The notes beneath the pieces were generated by a model. It did no database searches, had not been told where the DNA came from, and was given only the letters and a program-made list of their open reading frames with translations. A DNA stretch of 64,000 bases from Aphanomyces cochlioides (Eukaryota; Oomycota; Saprolegniomycetes; Saprolegniales; Verrucalvaceae): the NCBI GenBank assembly GCA_019828595.1, contig JAHQRK010000009.1:1054001-1118000 (forward strand), read 5' to 3'. Positions 50,881 to 60,871 of this stretch are shown piece after piece (the first letter of the stretch is position 1; each line of letters begins with the position of its first letter). The translations under genes were made by a program, and so were the position numbers.

Positions 50881-52095
50881 ATGTACGCCGACGAAGAGGT
50901 CGATTACGAGTATACGCCGCCCTCGCCCGATCTGGGCAGTCGCGAGCAAAGCGCAGCGCCGGCGCAGGGGCGCGCCAAATACCTTGAGAACCTTTGGATC
51001 TGGGAGGGCCAAACTCGTCTTGGCGGTGGTGTCCACGCGCGGTGTCAGGCATCCGACACAGGATGCGATCTGACGTTTGATCAAATGCCAGGCTTTACAG
51101 CCTCTCGCAGTGGCACGCCCGATCCGGGCAAGTTTCGAGATTTGTTGGCGCAATTGCCTTCTCGCCTGCGCGGCGATTCTAAAAGTGATTTTGCGGCGGG
51201 GGTTGCCTTTGCAGTAACTTTGTGGGAAACCTACAACCCCGTCATCGTCGATATGGCCGAATGGCCTTCGATCCGACAAGACCAGCGCCGCTTTGGTGGT
51301 ATGCGCGCGTTCGTTCCTGTTTCTCCCTTGCGGGACGAAACTAAATTTGAGTACGTGACCATCTGGGCTAACCGAATGCTGGCGCGTATCTCGCTCGATA
51401 CCACGACGTGGCCCCACAACTACGCTAAGTTCCAAGAGCGTGTTGTTAATTTTGCGCGTGAGCGCCATGGCTTGAAGGTACGCCTCGCTGCCGAGACCGT
51501 CGGAGCGATCGCTGTCGCGTACCAAAAGCTGAGAGTAGTCTATGTGAGTCTGGACCAAGGTCCGCTTCTCTCACCCATGTGTTCGTAGGAGCCGCCTCCG
51601 AATTTTGCGCCAGGAGGCGATACTCGCGGCCGTGCTGGCCCCAGCGCTACGCGACAATCCGCGCGCCGAGAGGCGGGGCGTAGTCCAAGTCGGGACCGCC
51701 CGCGATATGCGCTGGACGAAGATCTGTACCAGCTGCGTGATGAAGTTGCGGAGCTGACCCGCCAACTTGGTCACTCCGAACAGGAGTTTGAAGGTCGGCT
51801 TTAGGACCTTCAAGACGAGCTCCAGACTGAGCGCGAGAAGCGTCGCGACTTGCAATCGCGCTTCGAGAAGATGTCGAAGCTCTGCGAGCAACACGCGGCG
51901 ACCGCCGAGGGCTTGAAGAACTGGGCCCGCGCGATGGACGTTCACCGCGAATGTTTTTACAAGAAGAGCTCGGAGCTCGAGCTACTTGTTGAGCGTCTCG
52001 CGAAGGAGAGAGATCGTGTGGACGCGCATCTTCAAGCGCTCTACTCGAAGATCCGACAGGACTACGTTCCGTTTGAGGAACTGAAGAAGGGGTAA
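50881..52095 (+). CDS. Spliced antisense accessory gene inside the retrotransposon (one in-frame TAG)
   Basis: On the strand opposite to gag-pol, exon 1 (50881-51543, 221 codons) joins exon 2 (51589-52095) over a 45-nt intron with donor GTGAGT and acceptor TTCGTAG, phase 0. The size and signals match the host's introns. Exon 1 encodes an acidic start (MYADEEVDYEYTPPSPD) and then a folded-looking domain with LENLWIWEGQTRLGGG, FDQMPGFTASRSGTPDP and WANRMLARISLDTTTWPHNY. Exon 2 encodes an Arg/Ser-rich linker and a long coiled coil (LQDELQTEREKRRDLQSRFE). A TAG at 51802-51804 replaces what looks like a CAG Gln codon, and the frame is open afterwards to TAA at 52093. Exon 2 overlaps the last ~150 codons of the pol frame in antisense. 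Family and function are unknown. Confidence 0.72.
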
Positions 52096-55000
52096 CTGCG
52101 TCCTGAGGTATGTGTCTCTTGAGCTTGCCCGTGTAGATGACGGGATGGATGTCCCAGTCATCGGGCAGTTCGAGCTCGTGGTCCACTGGACTAATAACTT
52201 TTCGAATAGGGAGTGACCCCAACCAAGGGCAGCGAAGCTTCGAAGGGCCGCTAGGTCCTTTCACGACCGACCGATGCACGTAGACTAGGTCGCTAACCGA
52301 ATACACATTTGTATTTCCTCGGTTGTGTTTGTTGGCCTGACGGACCTGTTTCGCTTGAGCACTGGCGATATTCTCGCGTAGGCGCAGTAACAATGATTCG
52401 CGTGACGACGCGAAATGTTCGACAGAAGCGGCTGTCCGCCGCGGAACGTCATCGGAGATTCCTCCCACACTTAAAACAGGACGGTCTACGTCCGTGGGAA
52501 GCCGCGGGTGCTTCAAATGCACCGCGTAGAAGGGCGTAAAGCCCGTTGACGCATGAACAGACATGTTGTAAGCAAAACACGCTGTTGGCAACATGGAACT
52601 CCATGTTTTCGGCCTAGACAAGGCATAGCTTCGAAGGATGTCTTCGAGAACGCGATTCGCGCGTTCGGTCTGACCATCAGACTCAGGATGGTCCGAGCTG
52701 GAGATGTTTAACGTCGTCCTGCAGAGCGCGAACAGCGCTCGCCAAATATGGGACGTAAACCGAGGGTCTCGATCCGAGACGATACTGGACGGGAGTCCAA
52801 AATGACAATAGACGTTGTCAAAGAAAAGGCGAGCTGCCTGCTCCGCCGTAACGGATGCCTTAACAGGCAGCGCGATCAGGTACTTGGATGCGCGATCGAC
52901 AAGGGTGAAGATACCCGTATTGCCCGACTTGTCACTGGGCAAGCCAAAAATGAAGTCCATGCTGACGGACTCCCACAGTTCCAGTGGGACGTCGAGGCTC
53001 TGTAGCGGAGCCTGTGAGTGTGGGGCGGCCTTGACGGCCTGACATACGCCACACGATGCGACAAAACGTGCCACAGCCTTATACAGGCGAGGCCACCAAA
53101 ATGAACGGGCGACGGACAGATATGTCTTCTCGCGGCCAAAATGGCCGCCGCTCGGGGTGTCGTGAAATTCGCGGATGATCTCCGCACGGAGGGTCGGGTC
53201 GCACGGCACAGCCACTCGTGGGGCGTCCCCCGGAGTGACTGAATACCACAACAAATCGTCGTGGAAAGTGAAACGTCCGATCTGGACTACCTTGGTGGAG
53301 AGTGATTTGCCAGCGGTAATGGCATCAATCGTCCGGCGAAGTGCGGGATCGAGGCTATACGATCCTCGAATGCGATCAAACAAGTCCGAACGGACTTCGG
53401 ATATGGCAGTCAGGCAGGGAGGTTCCTCCTCCGCTGGACGGCGCGACAGCGCGTCTGCAATGACGTTGGTACGACCTGGTTTGTACTCAACAGTCATGTT
53501 GTATTCCGCGAAAAACGCGAGCCACCTGGCCATCCGGTCAGAGATATGCGGCGAGTTCACAGCAGTCCGCAAGGACGCGTGATCCGTGTATACCGTAAAC
53601 GGCTTCGAGCCGAGAAGGTAGATGCGGAATTTGACCAAGGCGTATTTCATCGCCAGTAATTCGAGGTCATGGACCGGATAGTTGCGCTCAGCAGCGCGCA
53701 GCTGCCGTGACTGATAGGAGACGGGTCGGTCACGACCCTCGTCATCCTTTTGCATGAGGCAGCAACCTATTGCTCGCACAGATGCATCACAGACGACCGA
53801 GAATGGTCGATTGAAGTCAGGTAACGCCAGGATCGGCGCTTGCGTGAGGCTGGCCTTGATGCCGTCAAAAGCCTCTTGACATTCTTGTGTCCAGTCCCAC
53901 TGGACATCCTTCATTAGTAGCCGCGTCATCGGCGTTGCGATGTCGGCAAAGTTCTTTGAAAACTTGTGTAGGTAGGTCGCAAGATCAAGCCAGCTGCGGA
54001 GCTCTGTCACAGTGGCCGGGACAGGCCAAGTTGTGATCGTGGTGACTTTGGCCGGGTCTGGCCGACATCCATTGATACCAACGTACTCCCCGAGTACGGG
54101 TATTTCTTCAACGCCGAGCATACACTTCTGTAAGTTGGCATACAATCCTGCGTCTCGCAGCGTCTGAAAGACCTGCCGCAGGTGTCCAAAATGGACTTGC
54201 ACGTCGGTGCGATTCTGGTCTGCACGGCTGTGCACGTATATGTCGTCGAAGTACGACGGCGCAAAGTCGCGCAGCGGGCGCAACTTTTGCGTGACCATTC
54301 GGTTGAAGATCGCTGGGGCATTAGCGAGCCCTTGTGGCATCACTAGCCACTCCCACAGCATGCCCGATGGCGTCGAGACAGCTGTCTTGGGAATGTCACA
54401 TGCGCGCATGAGGATTTGATAGAATCCATCGCGCAGATCGATCGTTGAAAAGATCGTCGAGCCACCATGCTGTCAATGATGACATCTTTCCTGGGAATCG
54501 GCGTTTGCGCCGGGATGGTGGCTGCGTTCAGCTTGTTATAAGCATGACCGATTCGCCAAGAGTCGCTAGGCTTCTTGACGCAGAAGGTCGGACTCGAGTG
54601 TGGCGACGTACTCTCCCGTACGTGCCCCGCCTTCTTGCGTGCGGCGAAGAATGAGTCGATGAACTCGACTTGCTCACGTGGTAGTGGCCACTGTCGAGTG
54701 ACACACCACTTTGTCTCTGGCGTCAGGTCAATCTCATGACGCACGCCCTTGTCCTTGGGCAGTCTCGCGGGAACTTCCTCCGGGAAGATATCCTCGTATT
54801 CCTTCACGAGGGGGTAAAACAGGCTCGTTCGGAGCCTATCCCAAACGCGAGAGTGTGCTGGCGGTGTCTCGCCCTGGCGTGTTGACTTTCCCGTAGCCAG
54901 GAGCTGACGCAGCGTAGCTAACTGCTCATCGCCAGCTGGCGAGGGGATGGGCTCATTACTCTCCATGCCCATATGGCTTTTGAGAAAGTCGGGGCCGACC

Positions 55001-55356
55001 TCATGGATGGTCTTGGCCCGCCAGTTTATGCAGGGCTGATGTTTCTCCAACCAGCCCATGCCTAGGATGAGGTCCCAGCGCTCATCTAGGTCTATAACGA
55101 AGTAGTCTTCCAGACTACTGAATGTGCCAACCTGTGTTAACAGGCGCACTGATCTCTTGGGTGCGGTCACTACCGACCCATCACCCAACTTGACGCGCAC
55201 AGTCTCAGTCAGAGACGTGCCGCTGTCGACCTCGGCATAGAGGCTCGCATTCTCTTCGAGCGTCTGTCGACGGGCAAAATTCTTCGACGCTCCACAGTCG
55301 ATTAAGACTCGGAGCTTTCGGGAGAAGCCCTCCACGGGCATCTCGACATGCAGCAT
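51647..55356 (-). pseudogene. pol polyprotein (PR-RT-RNase H-INT), frameshifted in RT
   Basis: Protease with LIDCGASKNF (Asp active site in DCGAS). RT starts with SWRIGHAYNKLNAATIPAQ. A one-base loss near 54462, within a G run, shifts the frame; the second frame then gives STIFSTIDLRDGFYQI, MPQGLANAPAIFNRM and the catalytic SYFDDIYVH. RNase H shows VVCDASVRAIGC and YTDHASL. Integrase has the HHCC finger (from HDTPSGGHFGREKTY) and the DDE core (DFIFGLPSDKSG...VSDRDPRFTS...HPESDGQTERANR). A chromo-like segment ends at HPVIYTGKLKRH. The last ~150 codons are Ser/Arg rich, look unlike protein, and lie opposite the antisense gene. The frame change makes the copy defective unless it is a sequence error. 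Confidence 0.92.
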
Positions 55357-55475
55357 CGTAGTATGTTGTCCCGGTTGACACAGTAATGTGTCAGAGGCTA
55401 GGTTCTGACGAACAGGCGGTATGCCGGAACGCTCTTCATCAGAGCCTAGAGCTGTCCCAGTAGGTCGACCCGCGC

Positions 55476-56612
55476 CTACTGGGAGTTCTCTTTCCCCTGG
55501 CGATGACCGTAGCCACGACCACGCCCACGATAGGCGCCACCGCGCGAGCGGTGTGGGGAGTAATTCGGGTTATTCCTCGCCTGCGAAGGCCGAGGGCATT
55601 TTCTTGCGAAGTGACCAGTCTGGCCACAATTGAAACAGCGGCGCTCTTCACCAGAGGCCGCTTCCATTCGCGAGATCTCCATGTCTGCTGAGACATCGGG
55701 GGATCCGCCGGAAGAGCGCGCCAAACCGCGCGAATGTTCCGTGTTCAGCGCGATGCTGATTGCCTCATTGAACCTTTGAGGCTGCAAACGGAAAAGCTCG
55801 TCACGAGCTGGGCCTTGATTCAGGCCGTACATAAAGACCGAGACTCGACCGATCTCGTCGATCTTGTAGGAGTTCTCGAAGGACCCGAGGATCGAACGAA
55901 GTTCGTTCACAAACTCCTGAATAGTTCCCTTGCCTTGCTTGGCTTGGTTGAACTTTGCGCGATAGCGCATTTCGACGTTCGAGTGAACGTACTGCTCCTT
56001 GAGTTGTTCAATCAAGGATTCGAACGTGGGGAAGGCCTCGTCGTCCAACATGTGAAAGTTGTAGGCCCAGTCTCGGGCTCGACCTTGCAAGTAGGATAGC
56101 GCGAAAGCAACACGCAGTGTCTCGTTCGTTACGAGCTGCGAAAGGCGAGTTTCACTTCGGAAACCCAGCGGAACAGGTGCTCGTCCGCGGCACCGCCATA
56201 TTTTGACACTTCGAGCTTCAGAGGTCGGTCGCGCGACACTCTGGAGTCGATGAAGATGTCGTCAATTCCCGGTGAGGGGTTTTCGGGTCGTCTGGCTTTG
56301 GTCAGCCAGGTCCCTGTTGGACTCTTCAAGGCTGGCGATCTTTGCCGAGGCCTTCAACAGGTCTGCTTCATAGAGCAACGCCGCCTCTTCTTGAGTGCGT
56401 TGCGCAGCGGCATGGGCCGCTGACTGCGCGGTTGCTTCGCCATGCAAGCGGAAGCTCTCAATGACTATGATCTGGTCTTGAGGGTTCACCCCACTGAACA
56501 ATCCCCGAACGATGTTCTCGGGGATCAAGCGAAGCAGCTCGGTCAGAGTAGCTTGCTGGTCGGGTGAGAAGTGGGAAACGTCAATCGTCGACGTTGCGGG
56601 CGCAGCGTCCAT
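55476..56612 (-). pseudogene. gag polyprotein, two compensating frame changes
   Basis: Starts at ATG 56612 (MDAAPATSTIDVSHFS) and ends at 55476. The first and last thirds share one reading frame, but the conserved middle (PLKLEVSKYGGAADEHLFRW, about 56130-56330) lies in another, so two opposite indels are needed. The rest matches Ty3 capsid (ALSLQGRARDWAYNF, then a helical FNQAKQGKGTIQEFVNELR). A CCHC knuckle, CFNCGQTGHFARKC, and an Arg/Gly-rich nucleocapsid tail follow. Pol begins in a different frame, as expected if pol is made by ribosomal frameshifting. Confidence 0.88.
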
Positions 56613-56641
56613 GGTCCTGGATGAACTAGAGTGCTACCAGG

Positions 56642-56904
56642 TGTAACCGGGCGCAGAGGATGTCAGGCGCGTGTGAACTGCGACTGAAGTGTAAGAGTGA
56701 ATTAAAGTTAAAGCAACCTAAGTCTCATTCCTGTCTTGTTTCTCGTTGGCTATCGCACAGCCTCACTAGGAGCTTCAACTTCTGTGGCCTCCCAAGGCCA
56801 GTCGTTCACACAGCAGAGCGCGGGGAACCGCTACTGCAGGGCGCCAGGTCAATGCACAGACCGCGCCCTCATCTTATGTACCTGCCAGACATGGCACGGT
56901 TACA
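56642..56904 (-). repeat. 5' LTR of the Ty3/gypsy element
   Basis: 263 bp, one mismatch to the 3' LTR; its outer end is 72 nt from the ATG of the first temptin-like gene. Confidence 0.97.
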
Positions 56905-56976
56905 TGTAGCGTACTTCGTTGTGTACGTGTCCATGTGCTGGAGAGGACAGTCGAGAGTTTGTTGTGGAGCGGCAAC

Positions 56977-57516
56977 ATGAGTCGACTCTGTCGCGCTGTC
57001 TGCGTGGTGGCCATCATCGAGTGTGCCTATGGTTTTACAAGGTACAGAAACTTCGTTCCGAATGGCAACAATGTTCCCAACACGAAAGCGATTGGACACA
57101 CGTTTGCAGGAGGCGGTGGCCCATGCAATGAATTCGGCCTCGCTTTCATGAACCATCGATCGACGTGGTCGGAAGAGCTGTGCAATCTAGATTCAGACGG
57201 CGATGGCGCGACGAATGGCGAAGAACTCGGTGATCCATGCTGTGTTTGGAAATTTGGCGACACTCCATCCAGGAGCACACTGCTTTCGCATCCAGGCGAG
57301 CCAAACGAGTTTACTCGAGCCGAGCTGGACAAGCTCAAATGCACCAAAGCTCCTCGTGATGAATGTGCTTGCATGAGTGGCAACTGCACAAACGGAAACT
57401 GCCAAGGATGCAATCTCGTCGACGACGAAGGCGGCTATTACTGCGTCCCTGACGTAGCTGCGGCCGGGTGCTACATGTTGCAATATCCTTACATGTGGTG
57501 TGGCGAACTCCCGTGA
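56977..57516 (+). CDS. Temptin-like secreted cysteine-rich protein 1
   Basis: 179 residues from ATG 56977, chosen because a signal peptide follows at once (MSRLCRAVCVVAIIECAYG). The mature protein has the temptin-type pattern: FVPNGNNVP, GHTFAGGGGP, NEFG, then DSDGDGATNGEELGDPCC. The 12 residues D-S-D-G-D-G-A-T-N-G-E-E fit an EF-hand-type Ca2+-binding loop (DxDxDG...E). A Cys-rich segment (CACMSGNCTNGNCQGC) and a C-terminal PYMWCGE follow. Temptin is a secreted pheromone component in Aplysia; related proteins occur widely in oomycete secretomes with unknown roles. The retrotransposon inserted 72 nt upstream. Confidence 0.88.
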   Translation: MSRLCRAVCVVAIIECAYGFTRYRNFVPNGNNVPNTKAIGHTFAGGGGPCNEFGLAFMNHRSTWSEELCNLDSDGDGATNGEELGDPCCVWKFGDTPSRSTLLSHPGEPNEFTRAELDKLKCTKAPRDECACMSGNCTNGNCQGCNLVDDEGGYYCVPDVAAAGCYMLQYPYMWCGELP

Positions 57517-57826
57517 TCGTTTCCTCGTTCAAACTTGGCACTTACTAATTTACTCCGCGTCGTTCTTCCATTTGCGCGATGTCGTCACTTTTGCTCCAAA
57601 CACTCTGCAGGAAAAAACGTCCAACCTTCCAGCAATCTTGACATGGCAAAGATTCGTTTCTCCATCGCTATATGCTCTGGGATGTGCGCCGCGGAGGACA
57701 GGAGAGCAACTTCGGCGTCTGTGGTCCTGACGACGTTTGTGGTGGCTTTTATGGGAGAAATTCCTCCAATCAAACAGGAGTCATCCATGCCATCTTGACA
57801 ATGACGACTTTGGTTTGGAGAGCGAG
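57517..57826. other. Intergenic between temptin-like genes 1 and 2
   Basis: 310 nt; only an 87-codon ORF without similarity to anything I recognise. Confidence 0.5.
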
Positions 57827-58372
57827 ATGCGAGGTCTCTTAGCTCTCGTGCTCATGACGCTCACGGCGTGGACAGCGCGAGGTTTCTCTGGATTCAAGAA
57901 GCTCATTCCGAATGGCAATCGCATTCTGAATGTCAAGGCTGCTGGCCATGTGAATGCAGTTCGAGGAGGAGGACCGATCAACCAGTTCGGCCGCGATTTC
58001 AAAGCTGCCGGCAAAGCATGGACGATCGAGTTTTGCCAAATGGATTCAGACGGCGATGGAGCGACGAACGGCGAGGAGTTGGGCGATCCATGTTGCGTGT
58101 GGGCACCGGCGAGTGAACCTGCTCGAGCTGCAGTGTCGAATCCAGGCGAAGCCAACAAGTTCTCGGACGTCGACTTGATGCAGCTCAAGTGTCCCGACGC
58201 AACGGCCGTGCCTCAAGACGTCTGCGCGTGCACGGATGGCGACTGCAAGGATGGTTTTTGCATGGGATGCAACCGCGTCGATGCGGACGACGGCAACTAC
58301 TGCTTCTTGGACGTCGACAGCGACGAATGTCATTATTGGCAAGCGCCGTACGTGTGGTGCAGCGATGCATAA
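57827..58372 (+). CDS. Temptin-like secreted cysteine-rich protein 2
   Basis: 181 residues from ATG 57827, with a signal peptide MRGLLALVLMTLTAWTARG. The frame is open upstream but the ATG at 57827 gives the paralogue-like start. It shares LIPNGNRI, GHVNAVRGGGP, FCQMDSDGDGATNGEE, GDPCCVW, and the Cys-rich CACTDGDCKDGFCMGC tail ending PYVWCSDA with copy 1. Conserved cysteines line up, so the disulfide pattern is probably the same. Tandem duplication with copies 1 and 3. Confidence 0.9.
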   Translation: MRGLLALVLMTLTAWTARGFSGFKKLIPNGNRILNVKAAGHVNAVRGGGPINQFGRDFKAAGKAWTIEFCQMDSDGDGATNGEELGDPCCVWAPASEPARAAVSNPGEANKFSDVDLMQLKCPDATAVPQDVCACTDGDCKDGFCMGCNRVDADDGNYCFLDVDSDECHYWQAPYVWCSDA

Positions 58373-58539
58373 CAGCATTAATACACGCAAGATAGCTAGA
58401 GACCGTCATGGAATTCCCCGCCGCTGCTACGTCCATGCCGCGCAACCTGCTGTTGCATTTGTATCGACGGAGTTTCTTTGCAACTGTTGCACTTGTCCAT
58501 GTCACTTCCAGTGGATCCGCAGGACGGATTGTGCTGACG

Positions 58540-59074
58540 ATGGTGCACTACTACTTGGCAGCTTTCCTCGTTGCGACGTTTGTCCAAGTCCATGGATACA
58601 ACATCTTCCAGAGGCGTCTACCAAATGGCCATCGCGTTCCAGGCGCGCCGGCTCTCGGACACGTCAACAGCGAGAGAGGCGGCGGCACGTTGAGCCCGTT
58701 CGGGATCGATTTCGACGACGCGCGCGTGACGTGGACGAAGGAGTTAGGATTCTGACGGAGACGGTGCGACGAACGGCGAAGAACTGGGCGATCCTTGCTG
58801 CGTCTGGCGCATGGGAAAGCCACCGTACCGAGATCAAGCGACACATCCTGGCAAACCGGACGACTTTACCCCCGCGCAACTCAAGCGACTCCAATGTTCG
58901 TTTGCGAAACCTCGAAGCGAATGCAAATGCAGCGGCGGCGATTGCACAGAAGGCGTCTGCACGGGCTGCAACCGTGTCGATGCAGACGAGGGCAACCACT
59001 GCTTCACGGACGTCTGGCGCGTCGGTTGCTACTTCTGGGGACAGCCGTACGTCTGGTGCGGCGAATATGCTTAG
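58540..59074 (+). pseudogene. Temptin-like gene 3, broken by a deletion
   Basis: The N-terminal half (MVHYYLAAFLVATFVQVHG signal peptide, RLPNGHRVPG, SERGGGTLSPFG, VTWTKEL) is open to a TGA at 58753. The second half resumes in another frame with DSDGDGATNGEELGDPCCVW and runs through the Cys-rich tail to PYVWCGEYA and a stop at 59072. Aligning with copies 1 and 2, about 8 nt are missing just before the DSDGDG loop, removing the conserved Cys of the E-x-C-x-x-D motif. No intron can repair it. Confidence 0.85.
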
Positions 59075-59150
59075 GATTTCCATTAAGCTCTCTCTAAGTA
59101 CCTCTAGCTCGTTCCTAGGAGGTCTTTCTTCTTATAGCTCTGGAGCTAGC

Positions 59151-60871
59151 TTAGAACGACACATTGGTGGCGGCGGCGACGGGGCTCTTGAGCGTATCGA
59201 CAGAGACAAAAGCCTCCTGGGCTTCCTTCTCGATGTCTTCCAATTCTTCATCTCCATTCGCCTCGTCGGAGATCCGCTGCGCGATCTTGGCCCAGTCGTA
59301 CAGCCAGAACAAAGCAGTGCTCGTGATGCAAAACTTGACGCCTTCGCCGATGACGCTGCCCCACCAGAGCCCGGCCAAGCCAAAGTTTAGCTTAATGCCG
59401 AGGTAGTACGACGCTGGCAAGAGCGCAGCCCATGATCCGACGCCAGAGACGACGACAAGCGTCAAGGCGAGTGACATAGCTTCCAGCACGGACGACAACA
59501 TGACGTGGAAACCTGAAATGCCCGCGGCAACGCAGAAAATCGGCAACATAGCGACAAGAATCTCCTGCAGCGCGGCGTCTTGCGTGAAGACACTGACCAG
59601 TGAGTACCGCGTGACCAAAATGACAAACATGACGACGAGGGTAGCGATGGCACCGAGGCCGAATCCAACGGCAGTCACGTGCTTGGCCTTGACGGGGTCG
59701 TTCGCACCCAGCGCATGCGAGACTCGGACTTGGATCGGCGTGCTGAAGCCCATGTAGACGCCGTAGGCCAATCCCCAAATGTTAAAGAGAATGCTGTTGG
59801 CAGCCAAGTTGAGACTTCCGAGTTGAGCTACAAGCAAGCTCCATGATGCAATGCAACATGGAACGACGAAGAGTACCAGCAATGATCGCAATGACGTTGT
59901 AAATCCATTCGTCGAGCGCAAGGTAGACGAGGAACGTGCTCGTTAACGAGATGAATTGCTTGAGTCGCGTGGCTTCCACGCACTGCCACGACCATCCAAA
60001 CCACGTCTCTAAGATGGAAAGCAAGTCAACGAGGAGTTTGCATGGGATTTCGAGCTCACTTTTGTGGTACTGGCCAAAGACAAACGCGTACAGGAACAAT
60101 GCGATGGGCTGCGCCGTCGCGGAGAAGAAACTCGCAAGGGGAGAGCCGATGAAACCAAAGCCTGACCAGCTGCCCCAGCCGTAGATGAAGACGTAGTTGG
60201 CACCGATTGAGAGAAACACATTCGCCGTGTCGATGACTGCCGTTGGCGTCACAATCTCCTGCGCTCGCAAGTACGATCTAAGGTCGACAAGATTGTTCAT
60301 GGCTGGAAAAAGGCGGCAGAGCGGACCTGAATGCAACGTAGACGGCGTTCGGGAAGACACTCAGCGCCGTGTAGTTGGCAAACGTTTGAGCCATCTCGAG
60401 CAACTCGACGTCCGACGTGACGTACTGAAGGATCAAGTAGGCATAAAAGTGGGCGACCACGAGCGGAATCGAGATGACGGCCAAGACAACAAGTCCCATC
60501 TGCAGCCAAATGCCGACAAGTTCATAATTCTTGGCGCCGTACGCTTGACCACACAGCTACAACCAATGCCATGAGCGCTACTAGGAAGAGTCTCTCAATC
60601 GTACCGTGCTCATGGACGTTGCAAAAGCCCACGTGACGATGCGAAGGCCGCCGATGATCGATTGCGCCAACGCACTCGCGGCCAGTTCTTTCGTCCCGAG
60701 CTGGCCAAGGAACGCCGTCGAGATCGTAAAGACCGAGAGGCGGCAGAACGTCGCGACGGAGATTTTCCAAGCCATGTTCCATATTGCACTTGCTTCTTCG
60801 CGGATAGCGCGCCACGTATAGAGCGCCTTTGGATCGGCGGCGGTGGCGAGGAGCAATCGGTCCGTCTCCAT
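59151..60871 (-). CDS. MATE-family multidrug/toxin efflux transporter 2, 5 exons
   Basis: Exons 60871-60605, 60556-60327, 60277-60060, 60008-59877 and 59827-59151 give 507 residues. Introns are 48-51 nt, in the same positions and phases as MATE1. Start ATG 60871 (METDRLLLATA). Signatures include ATFCRLSVFTISTAFLGQLG, LCGQAYGAKNYELVGIWLQM, and GFSTPIQVRVSHALGANDP. About twelve membrane segments are present, and the tail is acidic (SDEANGDEELEDIEKE), longer than in MATE1. Likely substrate range is as for MATE1; nothing in the sequence identifies it. Confidence 0.93.

Larger units (their letters stand above)
50468..56904 (-). mobile_element. Young full-length Ty3/gypsy LTR retrotransposon
   Basis: Two 263-bp LTRs (50468-50730 and 56642-56904), both TGTAACCG...CGGTTACA, differ at one position (T/A near 50490 and 56664). 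A perfect 5-bp target duplication, TGTAG, flanks the element (50463-50467 and 56905-56909). Gag and pol read on the minus strand, so the right LTR is the 5' LTR. A purine tract, GTGTGGGAGGA, abuts the left LTR (50731-50741 on the minus strand). A TGG beginning two bases inside the right LTR is a possible primer-binding site, but I could not name the tRNA. Pol order protease-RT-RNase H-integrase is that of Ty3/gypsy. Gag has two frame changes and RT one. The element carries an additional spliced plus-strand gene near its 3' end. Confidence 0.97.

Noticed and set aside
56617..56641. Naming the tRNA primer of the retrotransposon from TGGTAGCACTC
   Set aside because: TGG is at the right place but the following bases match no tRNA 3' end I can confirm.
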